Positions 11,566 through 22,950 of a stretch of DNA of 64,000 nucleotides are shown here, in pieces. The position numbers were made by a program, and so were the translations under genes. The notes under the pieces were generated by a model. The model saw only the letters and a program-made list of their open reading frames with translations. It ran no database searches and was not told the DNA's origin. Position 1 is the first letter of the stretch, and each line of letters opens with the position of its first letter. The DNA is from Halichoerus grypus (Eukaryota > Chordata > Mammalia > Carnivora > Phocidae). The stretch is taken from contig NC_135714.1 of NCBI RefSeq assembly GCF_964656455.1, positions 63,699,850-63,763,849 on the forward strand, read 5' to 3'.

Positions 11566-13155
11566 GGAATAAAAATTTTCAGTGTATTTCAGAATATAAA
11601 TGAAACCAATTGAAGGACACCTCAGAAAAATATTTAATCACTTAACACCTTTTTTTGTTTACAATAAAAATTGTCCAAAGATAGACTTTACTGCCTCAAA
11701 TCATCATGTCAATTTATTGATAGAGTAGTTCAGGCATAGACTCATAAGACAGTAACTTGGGAGAAATTGACACAGAATGCAAGCACTGAAGAGTAGTTGG
11801 ACTGGATGATTTCGAGATCCCTTACATCCCTCAACTTTTAACAATTAGTATACATTCTTAAAGCACACAGACTGGCGTCATGCTTTAATAATAAAGTACG
11901 TTGACAAAGCGATGAGACTTTCCTACCTTTTCAGAATTTTTGTAGATTCTTGAATAATAGAAAAAACTATTCTTATTCCTTGAATATTTAAATGTTTAAA
12001 TATTTTAAATTGGCATGTTGAGATGCCATAAGCATCTTTTTTTGTCTCCCACAGGAGGGACATGATTAGAACAACTTGAATGTAAAGAGTGAGTCACATT
12101 TATTTGACCTACTGATGTCAATGTTCTTTTCCTAGAAAATGAGTAAAATTTAGATACACCCTCGAATTCAGATACAGGACTTTGTGGAAGAACAAATAGG
12201 AGATTCAGGCATTTGAAATGAAAGAAACCACCTTCTATTTACCTGAAAAGCAGAGCACAGATGAACTAGGGGTGGTTACCATGGCTTAATGTAATCCTGG
12301 CTTAGATCCTAGCTTAAAACAAAAAATATTGGAATCAAATAAATTTGATAAAGTTTACTTCTTACTTCTTACTCAGATGAGAAGAAGGTTATATATATAT
12401 GCTCGGAAGTGAGGAAATGGGACATAGGATCTGGGAATCTTTGATGGAGCTGGCAGGTCTGTTAGCAAGATGAACTACTGGAGTACGGTAGGTCTCACTT
12501 TGATTGTAGTTCTCTTCTTGAAAGGGTGTTTTGTTATAAGTTGGAATATATAAGAAATTTATGTGTCAGTAAGGCTCTGGATGCATCCTTCTAAAAGCTG
12601 AATATTTGAAAAATATCCTAGGAGTAGTAACAATGCGAGTGTAGCGTTTGCCAACTTAAATCTTACTATAATAAACAGATGGAGAGAAAAATTATTGAAC
12701 AGTATAAATGTCACCTTCACTTTTTCGATACAAGCAAAGAATTGTGTGCCTACTTGCTTAGAAGATTTTTGCTGGACAGATGTATGCTCAGACCCAGCCT
12801 ATTTATTAGAGAACAGTCTCGGATCTCATTTTCAATTTTAATCACTGTGTCAATTTTAAAAGGGCAGTTCTCATTACATAAATATTTGGGAGTTATAAAG
12901 CTGAAAGGTCAGAGTATAGACAAGACAAAAGATAACATGCCAGCAGCCGGCATACACTTGCATAAGCAAGATTTTTCTCCCAGTAAGCTCAACCCTTAGA
13001 TACTGAGGTCCTAGCACACAGCGACCATTTTTCTATTTCTCCAGCAAAATAATTTTACTGCATGGGGAGAGTTATAGATATCTTTTTACCTAAGGATTAT
13101 AGAAGGTGCAATAAAACTTTGTGACAATTAATATCACAATCTGATTCAAGAAAAT
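11566..13155. other. Unique AT-rich sequence
   Basis: No repeat or exon recognised over about 1.6 kb. The frame at 12679-12999 (106 codons) has no family resemblance and no coding-like composition. Confidence 0.45.
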
Positions 13156-13157
13156 AT

Positions 13158-13405
13158 TGTAATCTAGAATAATAAGCATAATTGCTACTGTTTATTCATC
13201 ATAACTATGTATCAATTGTTTTCTCTGTGAAATCTCATTTGATCCATACCACATTTCCATCACCAACATACAGAAATCAAATTAGGATTTGGGGAAATTA
13301 AATGATTTTCTCAATTATCATGCAACAGGTATGGGTACATGGAACACTTTAATCCAAGCCTGTATAACTTTGAAACCATGATATTAAGCCCTATAGACTA
13401 TCTCC
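13158..13405 (-). repeat. MIR SINE, diverged
   Basis: On the plus strand the reverse MIR order can be followed: 'ctactgtttattcatcataactatg', 'aaatctcatttgatccatacca', 'gatttggggaaattaaatg', 'catgcaacagg', 'tccaagcctgtataac'. Confidence 0.58.
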
Positions 13406-14299
13406 TTTAATGAGTATTGCTTGGGCTAAGATCTTATTCAAGGTACAGTAAAATGTGTACTGTAGGATTCAAGAAATTAAAACACCTGAAGCACAAAGGA
13501 AGTATCATAAATCGTTGCCATCACTTTATCCTCTTTATCTAAAAGGTGCAATATAAACAATATTTCAAAGAGTCCTATGTAGACTCCCAGTTAAATATGA
13601 CAAGTTTTTTTTTTCTCACCCCTTTTCTTTGAAACACGTGGAAAATAGTAAATATTAAAAATATAGAAAAAGTTAAACCCAAAGCATACTTGCAAAATAA
13701 TATAAAATCTGGACCAAAATGCAGCAGAAAGATGAGATTTGACCAATTATTTTTCAGACTTTTCTTAACAGTAAGGAGCATCATCTCCAATGGCCCATAC
13801 AAACGTAACCTTGATGAGAGAGACCAGAAGCAGGGGTATCTGTGCATCACAGGAGAGAATGCATAAGATGCTGTTAGAGACTCTGTTTTAGACCACAGAA
13901 TGCAAAGGAAGGTGGAGCTGAAGGAGCAACTGTAGAACAGGTACTTTTATGTTCTCCTGCCAGCCTCGGGAGCCACTAGGGGGTAACACAGGAAGAAGGA
14001 GAAAAGGTATAAAATGATTGTATGTTGTACTACAGAAAGCTTTGACCTAAAGACTTCAATAAACCTCTTAGGCACTAACAACCATAATAGCAACGACAAG
14101 TGAATTGTCCTCAGGGCAAAGGAAATAACACATTTATTGAGAGCCCTTGCAACATTAATTCCAAGAAGAAGCCGACTGGCTCATTTTGTAGTTAGCCCCA
14201 TTTCTCCCCACATGATTCTTTAACAAATAATTAGCTTCATTCAGAATACTAATAACAATGGAATCAGTGTAAAACTTTTAGGGGGGGGAAGGGGATCAA
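13406..14299. other. Unique sequence
   Basis: No gene or named repeat. It ends with a G8 run near 14281. Some of it may be the outer 5' UTR of the L1 downstream. Confidence 0.4.
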
Positions 14300-17200
14300 T
14301 AAAGAACTGGAACATAGGTAAAATGCAGATGAAAGACACATTACACAAGAGTAAGTAGCTAAGGAAACAGAAAAGGAAATCATAAAACTAGTTCTTTATA
14401 GACATCATTGTATTTTGTAAAGACAAAAAAATACTACTAAGCTTTCAAAGATAAAATTACAAGAAAAAATATCAAAAGCTGAGGTTGAGCCAGCAAACTT
14501 TTAAAACAAATGGTAAGAAAAACAAGTACATTTAGAGAGGAAGTCTACATTAAAAGTAAGAGCAAAATATAACATATGTGATTAAAAACAGTAAATGATA
14601 GAGAAAAATCACACAAAATGACATCAAAGAGATATATAGAGCACCCACTTCTTACAAAATGTCTGTTTTGAATGAACTCATTGCACAGATAATGGTTATG
14701 AAGAAATACAAAAACTGTCAAAACAACCATTTGCACCACTGGAGAGTGACCAGTAGCAGGAATAGCTGGAGGAAAGTGAACCTTTTAAGAAAAAGGGAAC
14801 TGCACGGTGTGAAATGTGTGTTGACATGGCTTTTCAACTGAGGGCACTTCCCAGTCCCAGCAACACAGCAAAAAGCTGTAGTCTTACTGGCTCAAGAGGT
14901 ACCAAGACAGAGATCAGTGCTGCCAGAACCCGAAGACCGAGGTGTGGGGGGTGGGGGGAAAGAGCCACAGAAGAACACCAAAAATTAGTGGATGAACTGC
15001 TCATTTCTTTGACCCAAATTTGCAAAAAAAGTGGACCGACTCCAATGAGAGCAGCAGAAAACAGCAGCTAGCAAGATGACCGAAACAAGTAGAAATTTCA
15101 GTTGGCTTTCTGCAGGAGAGACAGAGCTGAGTTTGAGTCAAGCCAAGTTAACTGCCTTTTAGAACTAAAACAACTCTTTAAGAGAATATACAGAATTAGA
15201 GTCTCTACAATGGATTACCCAAAATGTACAGTATAAAATTAAAAATCAGCAGACATCCAAAGAAATAGGAAAATGTTACTTGTAATAAAAAGTAGCCAAC
15301 TGAAACTGAACCTTAGATGACCCAGATGTCAGAATTAGCTTATAGGTATTCAAAATAGCTATAAATATTTTCTAAGACCAAGTAAAAGAAGGTCACTATA
15401 TATTAATAGATGGACCATTCCAACAGAGAAATAGAGACTATTTGTTAAAGCAAATTAAAATTTAGAACTTAAATAAAGTATCAGAAGTGATAAACTCACT
15501 GAATAGGCATAACAGCTGCTTAAAGATGACATCAGTAAACTTAATGATACCTCAATAGAAAATATTCAATCTAAAAAATAGGAGATAAAAAAAGTAAGCC
15601 TCAATGGACTGTGAAACAATATCAAGGAATCTATTATAAATATAATGTAATCTCAGAAGTGGATGAGAGAGAATAGATAAAAAAATTACTAACACCATTT
15701 TGTCAAGACATTGTGAAAAACATAAGCTTACAGATGCAGGAAGTTCAATGAAACCAAGCAGGCTGCTAAAAACCAATGAGAAAGAAAAAATATTGAAAGT
15801 AGCCAGAGAAAAACAACAAATTCTATACAGGGAAAAAATGATAAAAATAATAGCAGACTTATTAGGAATAATGGAAGCGAGAGGAAAATGAAATAATATC
15901 TTTAAAGTGCTGAAAGAATTCTATATTCAGTGTCAATGTTGTTTTTTTTTTTTTTCAAAAATTAAAGCAAAATACAGACAGTCTCAGAAAAATGAAAACA
16001 TGGAGAATTTTAGCAAGACACTCTAGTTCTTTTGGCTAAAAGGATACAACACCAAATGAAAATTCAGACTTATAGAAACAAATAGGGAACACTGGGGATG
16101 ATGGCTATGTGCATTTTTCTTCTATTAATTTCTTTAAAAGTATGCAAAGGTATAATAAAAAGCCATTAGAAAAATTAGAATGCAATACTAAAAAATGTTT
16201 GATTACCTCAAGAAAAAGCAAAAGAGAAGGAGAGGAATAAAAAAACTGAGGGAACAAATAAAAAGAAAATAGCAAATGGTATACATAAATCCAATTAAAT
16301 AAGATAATTGGATTATATATAAAATGAACATCCCATTTAAAACTCAGAGATTGTCAGACTATAAAAATATAAGATTCAACTATATGTTTTCTATGATTAA
16401 ATGATTCACTTTAAGAGATAAGCTGGAGTACATAAATATGAAAACATATACCATGAAGACAGGAAGCATAAGAAAATTGTCATGACTAGATCCAAAAATA
16501 TGAGCAGTTATACCATCTTCATGGTTTGGAAGATTCAGCATGGTAAAAATGTAAATTGTCATCCAATTAATCTATAAATTAAATTTAATTGAACTGTATG
16601 AAAATTGGCAAGATGATTATAAAATTTATATGGAAATGTAAAGGCCCAAGAATATCCAGGGCATTCCTGGAGAAGAACAAAGCTGGACATTACAATGCTA
16701 GATATCAAGATGTATTATAAAGCTCTAATAATTAGGAATATATGGTAATGGTGCAAGGGAAAAGAAATAAACCAATGGAACAGAATTGAGAGTAGAGAAA
16801 TCATCATCTCTTTCATGATCTGGGTGACTAGTCAATGCATTGCAGAAAAGATGGTCTTTTCAATAAATGGTGCTGGGCAAAATTGAATATTCTTAAAAAA
16901 TAAATTATCACCACTACCTCACTTAACATACAAAAATAAAGTCAAAATCTAAACATTAAAGTTAAAATAATAAAGCTTTTAGAAGAAAACATAGAATTAT
17001 CTTCATGACTTTGGAGTAGGAAATAATTTCTAAACAGGATACAAGAACTGTTAACCAAAAAAATTAATAGATCAGACCACATTATAATTAAAAAGTTATT
17101 TTCCTCAAAAGACCCCATTAGAAGAGTAAAAGTAGCAGAATATATTTGAATTATGTACATATTCAACAAAAGATTCCTATCCAGAATATATAAAGAAGAT

Positions 17201-17849
17201 TAAAAAAAACAATATGAAAAATGCACACAATGGCATACAACAGAATGGAAAATGTGCAAAATACCTGAAGACAAAGGAGAATATCCAAATAGCCAAAAAA
17301 AAACACAAAAAGTACTCAACTTCATTTGCTTTTCAATGACATTCAAATGAAAACTATAATGTGATATATCTTTACCCCCCCCCCCCCAACAGAATGGCTA
17401 AAATAAAAAAGACTCTCTATGGAGCACTTTCATACATTGCTGGTGGACTGTAAGTTCATAAAGAACTTGGAAATTTGTTTGGCAAAATCTGCTGGAACTG
17501 CGCACATGAATCAAATGTTCACTGAAAGACTTGTACAACAATGCTTATGGCAGCTCTATTTATAATAACTTGAAACTAGAAACAACCTAATATCCATCTA
17601 CCATCAGGTGGCTAAATAAATCATGGTGTATTCACACTACAGAAAACTAGAGAACCAGAATGAATAATCTACAACTGTAAGAAAAGAAAGATGAATCTCA
17701 CAAACAAAATATTGAGCAAAATAAGCCGAAAGACTACATAGGGTAGGATTCCACTGATACCAAGTTCAATCCAGGAAGCTACCTAGGTGCTAGAAGTTAG
17801 TGTCGTGGTTTTGCTTGATAAGGTGGAGGAACAGATGGAAGGGGACAGG

Positions 17850-18319
17850 TGTCAGTTTGAGTCCTCCGGGGGGGGCGGGGCAGGAGCTGAGACAGATTAG
17901 GGGTGCAATAGGATTACTGAGAAGTAACAACTGAGAAATAGGAATGAGATGGAAGCCTGACTGGGAAGGGGAAGCCATTATACCCTGCCTTGTTCTGACA
18001 CCTGAGAAAGGAAACAGACTTGAGCAAGAAGAGCCTCTGAGTGTCCTGCAGATTTGAGAAAGTCTCAGCCAATCCAACTGGAAACTCTCCAAAGAGCCTG
18101 CCAATTGGAGGAGTTCTTCACTGGGCAGAAACGGTCAGGCCATAGTAACCCTCCTTGTGCTCTGTGATTGGCTGGTCAGGCCATTGTAACCCTCCTTGTG
18201 CTCAGTGATTGGCTAGGGGCAGCCACAGAAGCGTGGGAGTCAGCTCATTGCTCTCCCAGCAGATGAAGATGAGTCTTTCCTCACAGAGAAAGGAGAGCGA
18301 CACTCCCATGGCCACCACA
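17850..18319 (-). mobile_element. LTR-like element nested in the L1M 3' UTR
   Basis: The L1 3' UTR reads up to about 17845 and resumes near 18325, so roughly 470 bp is inserted. On the minus strand the insert has paired CCAAT boxes (agccaatcac) in a 41-bp tandem repeat, further CCAAT-type motifs near 18070 and 18103, a TATA-like gggtataatgg (complement of 17974-17984) and a GC-rich tract near 17868-17882. That order suits a retroviral U3 promoter. The 5-mer acagg occurs at both edges (17845-17849 and 18317-18321) and could be a target duplication, but the outer ends are then not both canonical TG/CA. No AATAAA is seen. Confidence 0.55.
18133..18214. repeat. 41-bp tandem duplication carrying inverted CCAAT boxes
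   Basis: Two head-to-tail copies (18133-18173, 18174-18214), each running from ggtcaggcca to gtgattggct and differing at two positions. Each copy ends in ATTGG, the reverse of CCAAT. Confidence 0.95.
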
Positions 18320-18524
18320 GGCAGAAGGGGGGCTTCTGAGCTGCTAAAAATGTAACTTTCTTTACCCCGTTCAGCTTACTTCTTAAGTGAGTTCACTTTG
18401 GGAAAATTTTTTGAGCTCTATGCTCATGATTTGTGTATTTTCTGTAGTACATTACACTTTAATAAAATAATTTCCTAAAAAATGAATCTCTTAATGTTTG
18501 GCATAATGTTTTATTCTTACTTGG

Positions 18525-18715
18525 ACCAGTTCTGGCTCTTGGCCTATTTTTGTTCAGCCCTGGGGCTGAGAATTTTTTTTTTAATTTGTAAAAGCTTATA
18601 AAATACACCCCTTTTCCCCCTACATATACAGAGATCATGGATGGCCCACAGCCTAAAATATTTAGTATCTGACCTTCTACAGGAAAAGTTTTCCCACTTC
18701 TGCTTCCAGGGTGGT
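18525..18715 (-). mobile_element. MER20-like hAT-Charlie DNA transposon, diverged
   Basis: The plus-strand text 'gatggcccacagcctaaaatatttagtatctgaccttctacaggaaaagttttcccacttctg' is the reverse of the MER20 5' end. The left part (18530-18570) is the other end. An internal T-run separates the two. Confidence 0.6.
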
Positions 18716-19231
18716 TCTTCTAGAATTAACATGTCATGTGGTAAGGAAATTTTTTCTGGGTGGGGAGGTGGAGTGAGGGGCAATGCCCATTCCCCACACC
18801 TGAGGTTGACCAGTTGACCAGGACATCTGATGATCTGGTGACATAGTGAGGCAGGTGGAGTCACCAAGAAGACATCCCAGCACAGAGTGGGGCTGGTGTC
18901 TGGGCCTCACAGAGGCAGCAGATAAATCTAAAGTTCAGCATACCTTTAATTTGTTGTCCCAAGTAAAATTCTATTTTATTATTAAAATATTAGTATAGTC
19001 TATTCATCTTTGTTCTATTCTTTTTATCTGCATGTATACATAAAACTATGTCTACAATAAAGGTAGTAAAAAACAGTAAAATTATATCTAGGTTTGGCGA
19101 TGATGAGTAACTTAAAAAAATCTTCTTAGGACTTTTCTTAGTTACATGATTAATGTAAAATGTGACCATCACAAGCTGAAACAATAATAAAATCTATTTT
19201 TTTTTTAAATAAAATAAAATTCTAAGTGGGT
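18716..19231. other. Unique sequence
   Basis: 18750-18920 is relatively GC-rich but shows no gene or repeat that I know. The remainder is AT-rich. Confidence 0.45.
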
Positions 19232-19239
19232 TACACACA

Positions 19240-19272
<33 letters not shown>
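19232..19272. repeat. (CA)n microsatellite
   Basis: About 20 CA units with a single TC interruption near 19241. Likely length-polymorphic. Confidence 0.97.
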
Positions 19273-19274
<2 letters not shown>

Positions 19275-19880
19275 TTTAATGTAATGATGTGGAACCTATT
19301 TGGCAATCGTGCTATATGCTGCTTTTCTTAGTCCTGGAGATCCATGGGAAATACAGCAACATGTGATGATGAACTAGCATAATGTGGTTTACAAAACTGG
19401 TTCATCAGATGTTGGGCTTGGTGTGTTGTTTTCTCAGCAAGAAATAAATAAGGAGGAATCACATGATCTCTGGAAGTTGCCAAAAACCACAAATGTATCT
19501 CTCACTTCAGAAGCAGTTAATCTTACTCAACACCATGTGATTCTTTCTTGCCAAGTACCTTTTGATCTTTATGCTCCTTGTTAAATCACCTGGAGTTGTA
19601 AAAAGCTTAATAAAGCCACATGTAAGGGAGCTTTCTAATGACATTCTGTGACCCCCAAATACATGAGAACGTACCATTGACTTGACAGAACTCTAATTCT
19701 CTAGTTCTCACTTCCTCTTCCAACCCTCTTTTCTTTCCAAAGAGTAGGGCACATTAGAAAAAAAATACTAACCGCAGAGTCAAAAGCCTTGTGCCAGAAT
19801 CTTTCTGCCTGTCCTTGACAAAATTAGTTATTAACACTGAGTCTCTATTCCTTTTTTATAAAATAAAGTGAAAGAAGATT
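19273..19880. other. Unique sequence
   Basis: No repeat or gene recognised. The 66-codon frame at 19384-19584 has no motif. Confidence 0.45.
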
Positions 19881-20482
19881 TGCATTAGTTTTCTATTGCT
19901 GTGGAACCAATTACCTCCCCCAAACATAAGGACTTGACCACAAGACAAATGTAATATTTCTCAGTTTCTGTGTATCACACAAGACTGGACTTTTTGCTCA
20001 GGATCTCACCAGGCTAAAACTCAGCTGTCAGCTGGGTCTACGATTTTCATTTGTGGCTCAGGGTCTTTTTCCGAGTGCAGAGCTATTGGCAGAGTTCCCA
20101 CCCTTTTTGTGGTCAAACTGATACCCTCATTCTTCTACTAACTGTAGGTGTGGGACCACTCCTATCACCTGGAGGCTGCCCACATTCCTTGCCATGTGGT
20201 TCCTCCATCTTCAAAGCCAGCAATGGAGAAACCTCTCACACCAAATCTATTGTTTCTAATCTCTGACTTCTTCTGTGTCTGACCTCCAAACCCAGTTGTA
20301 AAGGGTTCATGTGATTAGATCAGATCCACCCAGATAGTCTCTATCTTAAAGTCAGCAGAGTCATGTAATATAATGTAATTAAGGAAGTAAACTCTATGAG
20401 ATCACAGTCCTGGGGATAATGTACAAAAATATACACCAAGTGTGAGGATCTTGGAGGCCATTTTCAAATTTTGCCTACCACA
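19881..20482 (-). mobile_element. Old MaLR/ERVL-type LTR
   Basis: The plus strand starts 'attagttttctattgctgtggaaccaattacc' and ends 'ttttgcctaccaca', the reverse of a TGTGGTAGGCAAAAT...CAATAGAAAACTAAT LTR. Internal landmarks include 'cacagtttctgtg'-like text at 19958, 'tcagctgggtc' and 'atgtggttcctccatcttcaaagccagcaatgg'. I do not assign a subfamily. Confidence 0.7.
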
Positions 20483-20525
20483 GGGTTTTTAAAGGTTAAA
20501 TAAGATAACAAGCAAAAACACTTAT

Positions 20526-20733
20526 CTGAATACCTGGCTCTTTTTATTTATTTATTTCTGAGAGAGAGAGGGCACATGAGTCAGGGGAGGGGCAGAGGGA
20601 GAAGCAGACTCCTCCCTGAGCAGGGAGCCTGATGCGGGGCTTGATCCCAGAACCCCGGGATCATGCATGACCTGAGCTGAAGGCAGATGCTTAACCGACC
20701 AAGCCACCTGGGCACCCTGAATACCTGGCTCTT
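20526..20733 (-). mobile_element. CAN-SINE with perfect 17-bp target duplication
   Basis: Body 20543-20716 reversed: TTTATTTATTTATTT, GA-rich block, 'gagcagggagcctgatgcgggg', head ending 'gccacctgggcacc'. Target duplication ctgaatacctggctctt is exact at 20526-20542 and 20717-20733, indicating a fairly young insertion. A 4-base duplication (catgcatg) occurs in the B-box-like region. Confidence 0.97.
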
Positions 20734-22299
20734 AATAGGGGCCTACTAAATTGTGATTTATTCTGAATATATTTGGGGGAAGGAAAGACAAGTGAACTAC
20801 CAACCTGTCATCTACTCAGTTGAACCATAAGAAATGACTGTTCTGTGGACCAAAAATAATAATGTCTCAACAATTTCATATGGTTCTATTTACCATATCT
20901 GCTTGATATTATATTTCACAAAACATGGAAGAAACCCCTCTATATTGATTTTTAGTCAGTAATGCATTCTCTTCTTTCATTCATTCGTTGGTTTACAAGT
21001 TTGGGCTAGTATGTAATACCTAGCGTGTACTAGGCATGGAGAAGGGCATTTCAGAACATACGGAAAGAAGCAAGACAGCATCTCTAATCCTCAAAACTTC
21101 AGGATCTAATGAATCTGAGTCCTCATAGATTCTAACAGTGCAGTTGATATTAAACAAAGCTGCTTCTGACAGAGCTAAAAGAAGCAACACATATAGCTCT
21201 TTCGTGTGTCTAACCTCACATTGTTTATAATTCTATGACAAAAACAAATGGAGAAGATAAATTTAGAAGAAACTCTGTACTACACAGGCTCTGTGACAAA
21301 TGGAGTTTACAGTCTTGGCAAGCAGCCCCCAAGGTTTTTCAGTGTTCGCTGGCATCCTACTTTGGAAATACCTTGCTTAGTTTCCCAGCAACAGTTCAGA
21401 TATGACAAACAATTCTAGTGTCTCCTTTTTTGGCTTCAAATAAAATAGCATAAGCATATTTAAACATCTATTTTCTTCTGGCTTCTAACACCCTGTTTCA
21501 CAGGAGCACTTAATTCATGGCTCTGTGCACCTTCCTAGAGTCTCCCAAGGAGAGTTCTCCCAACTTTCCTGGAAACTGAAAAAGCTTGCTTTGTAATGTG
21601 ATGCAGAATTCTGTGCTTTCCCAGTTTGTTTTTCATAATTTCATTGGTCAGAATGCAGGCAATTTCTGCTGCAGGGGCAGTCTCCTTTTCTGTCCTGCTG
21701 CCTGACGGCTTCTTGGTTGAGTTATACTGTGATAGACAATTCCCAGGTCATTATTAAGTCCATTGTGTTGAAATAATGAAAATGATAAAACCCACGATAG
21801 AATGGATCTTCAACACAAACTAGTCTAACCCCTAGTATACTCTGAAACCTTACTGCAACATCCATAAGCAGTTGATACTCAGTGCCTTCTCGAACGGTGG
21901 GATTGGAAGGGAATTCACTAGCAGAGAAACATGGCTCACACTCTTCATTCTTGATTTCCAAGTTGAAATAACAGTGCATTACAACTTCATTATTGCTGAA
22001 TTTCTGGTGTTTGGACTGGCAAGAAGAGACTCCCCGTTCTCCTCATATACACACAGATTAGATTAAATTCTGGATTTAATTAGCCATGGACACAAATAAT
22101 TAACAGAAGCAATATGGACCACACAAGTTAGACACAGATGTAATTTATCTTGATGTGACTTTTCCTGGGCCTCCGGTTCACTGAAAAGGGAGAAACAGAT
22201 AACACTTTGAACATTGTAGGATAATGCCTGATCTGAGAAAACAGTCTAATTTTTGTTAACAGGAGCCTTTATACTCGGGGTTTAACAATATGCTATATT
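20734..22299. other. Mostly unique; possible antisense L2 end near 20970-21160
   Basis: 'ttcattcattcgttgg...gtactaggcatggagaaggg' at 20978-21053 resembles the reverse of the L2 3' terminus. The rest, including the minus-strand 85-codon frame at 21722-21979, has no recognisable content. Confidence 0.4.
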
Positions 22300-22950
22300 G
22301 TAATATATAATAATGGTGTCCCCTCTCACCCCTAGAACCTGAGACTATGTTAAGTTTCCTGGGAAAATGGGAATTAAAGTTGCTAATCAGCTGACTTTAA
22401 CGTAAGGAGATTATCCTGGACCATTCAGGTGGGCCCAATGTAATCATGAGGGTCTTTTAAAGTGGAAGAGGGAGGCAGAAGAGGAGATCAGAGTGATGTG
22501 ATGTGAGAAAAAATCATCCAGCCTCTGCTGGCTTTGAAGATGGAGAAAGGGGATCATCAGCCAGGGAATGTAGAACCCATGAGAGGAGTCTTCCCTAGAG
22601 CCTTGAGAAAGGAAGGTGGCCCTGCAGCCGCTTGGTTTTAGTCCAGTGATTGGGTTTTTTTTGTTGTTGTTGTTGTTTTTAAGATTTTATTTATTTGAGA
22701 GAGAAAGAGAGCACACGTGCGTGCACATACACGTGCACAGGCAGGGAGGAGGGGCAGAGGAAGAGGGAGAAGCAGACTCCCCACTAAGCAAGGAGCCCAA
22801 CATGGGACTTGATCCCAGGACCCTGGGATCATAACCTGAGCTGAAGGCAGCCGCTTAACCGACTGAGCCACCCGGGCGCCCCTGTATTCGTGTTCTTGTA
22901 AGCCACAATTTGGTGGTGATTTATTACAACAGCAAATAGAAAACTGATAC
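22300..22950 (+). mobile_element. Old MaLR/ERVL-type LTR, interrupted by a SINE
   Basis: Left part 22300-22654: 'aataatggtgtcccc', 'gagattatcctggaccattcaggtgggcccaatgtaatcatgagggtc', 'gctggctttgaagatgg', 'ttccctagagccttgag', 'ccctgcagccgcttggttttagtccagtga'. Right part 22883-22950: 'gttcttgtaagccacaatttggtggt' and 'acagcaaatagaaaactgatac'. Together they make one complete LTR of the same broad type as the minus-strand copy at 19.9-20.5 kb. Confidence 0.78.
22655..22882 (-). mobile_element. CAN-SINE inserted into the LTR
   Basis: Reversed copy: T8 plus (GTT)n tail, AAGATTTTATTTATTTGAGAGAG, a purine-rich block with an expanded gcacacgtgcgtgcacatac motif, then a head ending 'gccacccgggcgcccc'. 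It splits the host LTR. Confidence 0.95.

Larger units (their letters stand above)
14300..18485 (+). mobile_element. Ancient L1M with 5' UTR, ORF1 and ORF2 C-terminal remnants; central ORF2 missing
   Basis: 5' UTR-like sequence about 14300-15500 leads into ORF1 remnants at 15500-16080. In the frame at 15700-15891 the peptide NEKEKILKVAREKQQILYRE and the following ITADL/MEARG-like positions match the conserved C-terminal domain of L1 ORF1p, an RNA-binding chaperone. From about 16440 the sequence follows the ORF2 C-terminus ('aagaacaaagctgga', 'aaatggtgctgggcaaaa', 'tttagaagaaaacata', 'atccagaatatataaagaa', 'cagctctatttataata'). A 3' UTR resumes at 18330-18485, ending 'cactttaataaaataatttcc'. 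Endonuclease and most reverse-transcriptase sequence is absent between 16100 and 16440. Poly-C (17374-17387) and T13 (15942-15954) tracts are internal. An LTR-like element interrupts the 3' UTR. No intact frame remains. Confidence 0.82.

Noticed and set aside
18133..18214. Repeat array that might suggest CRISPR
   Set aside because: Only two directly adjoining units without spacers, in mammalian DNA inside an LTR-like element.
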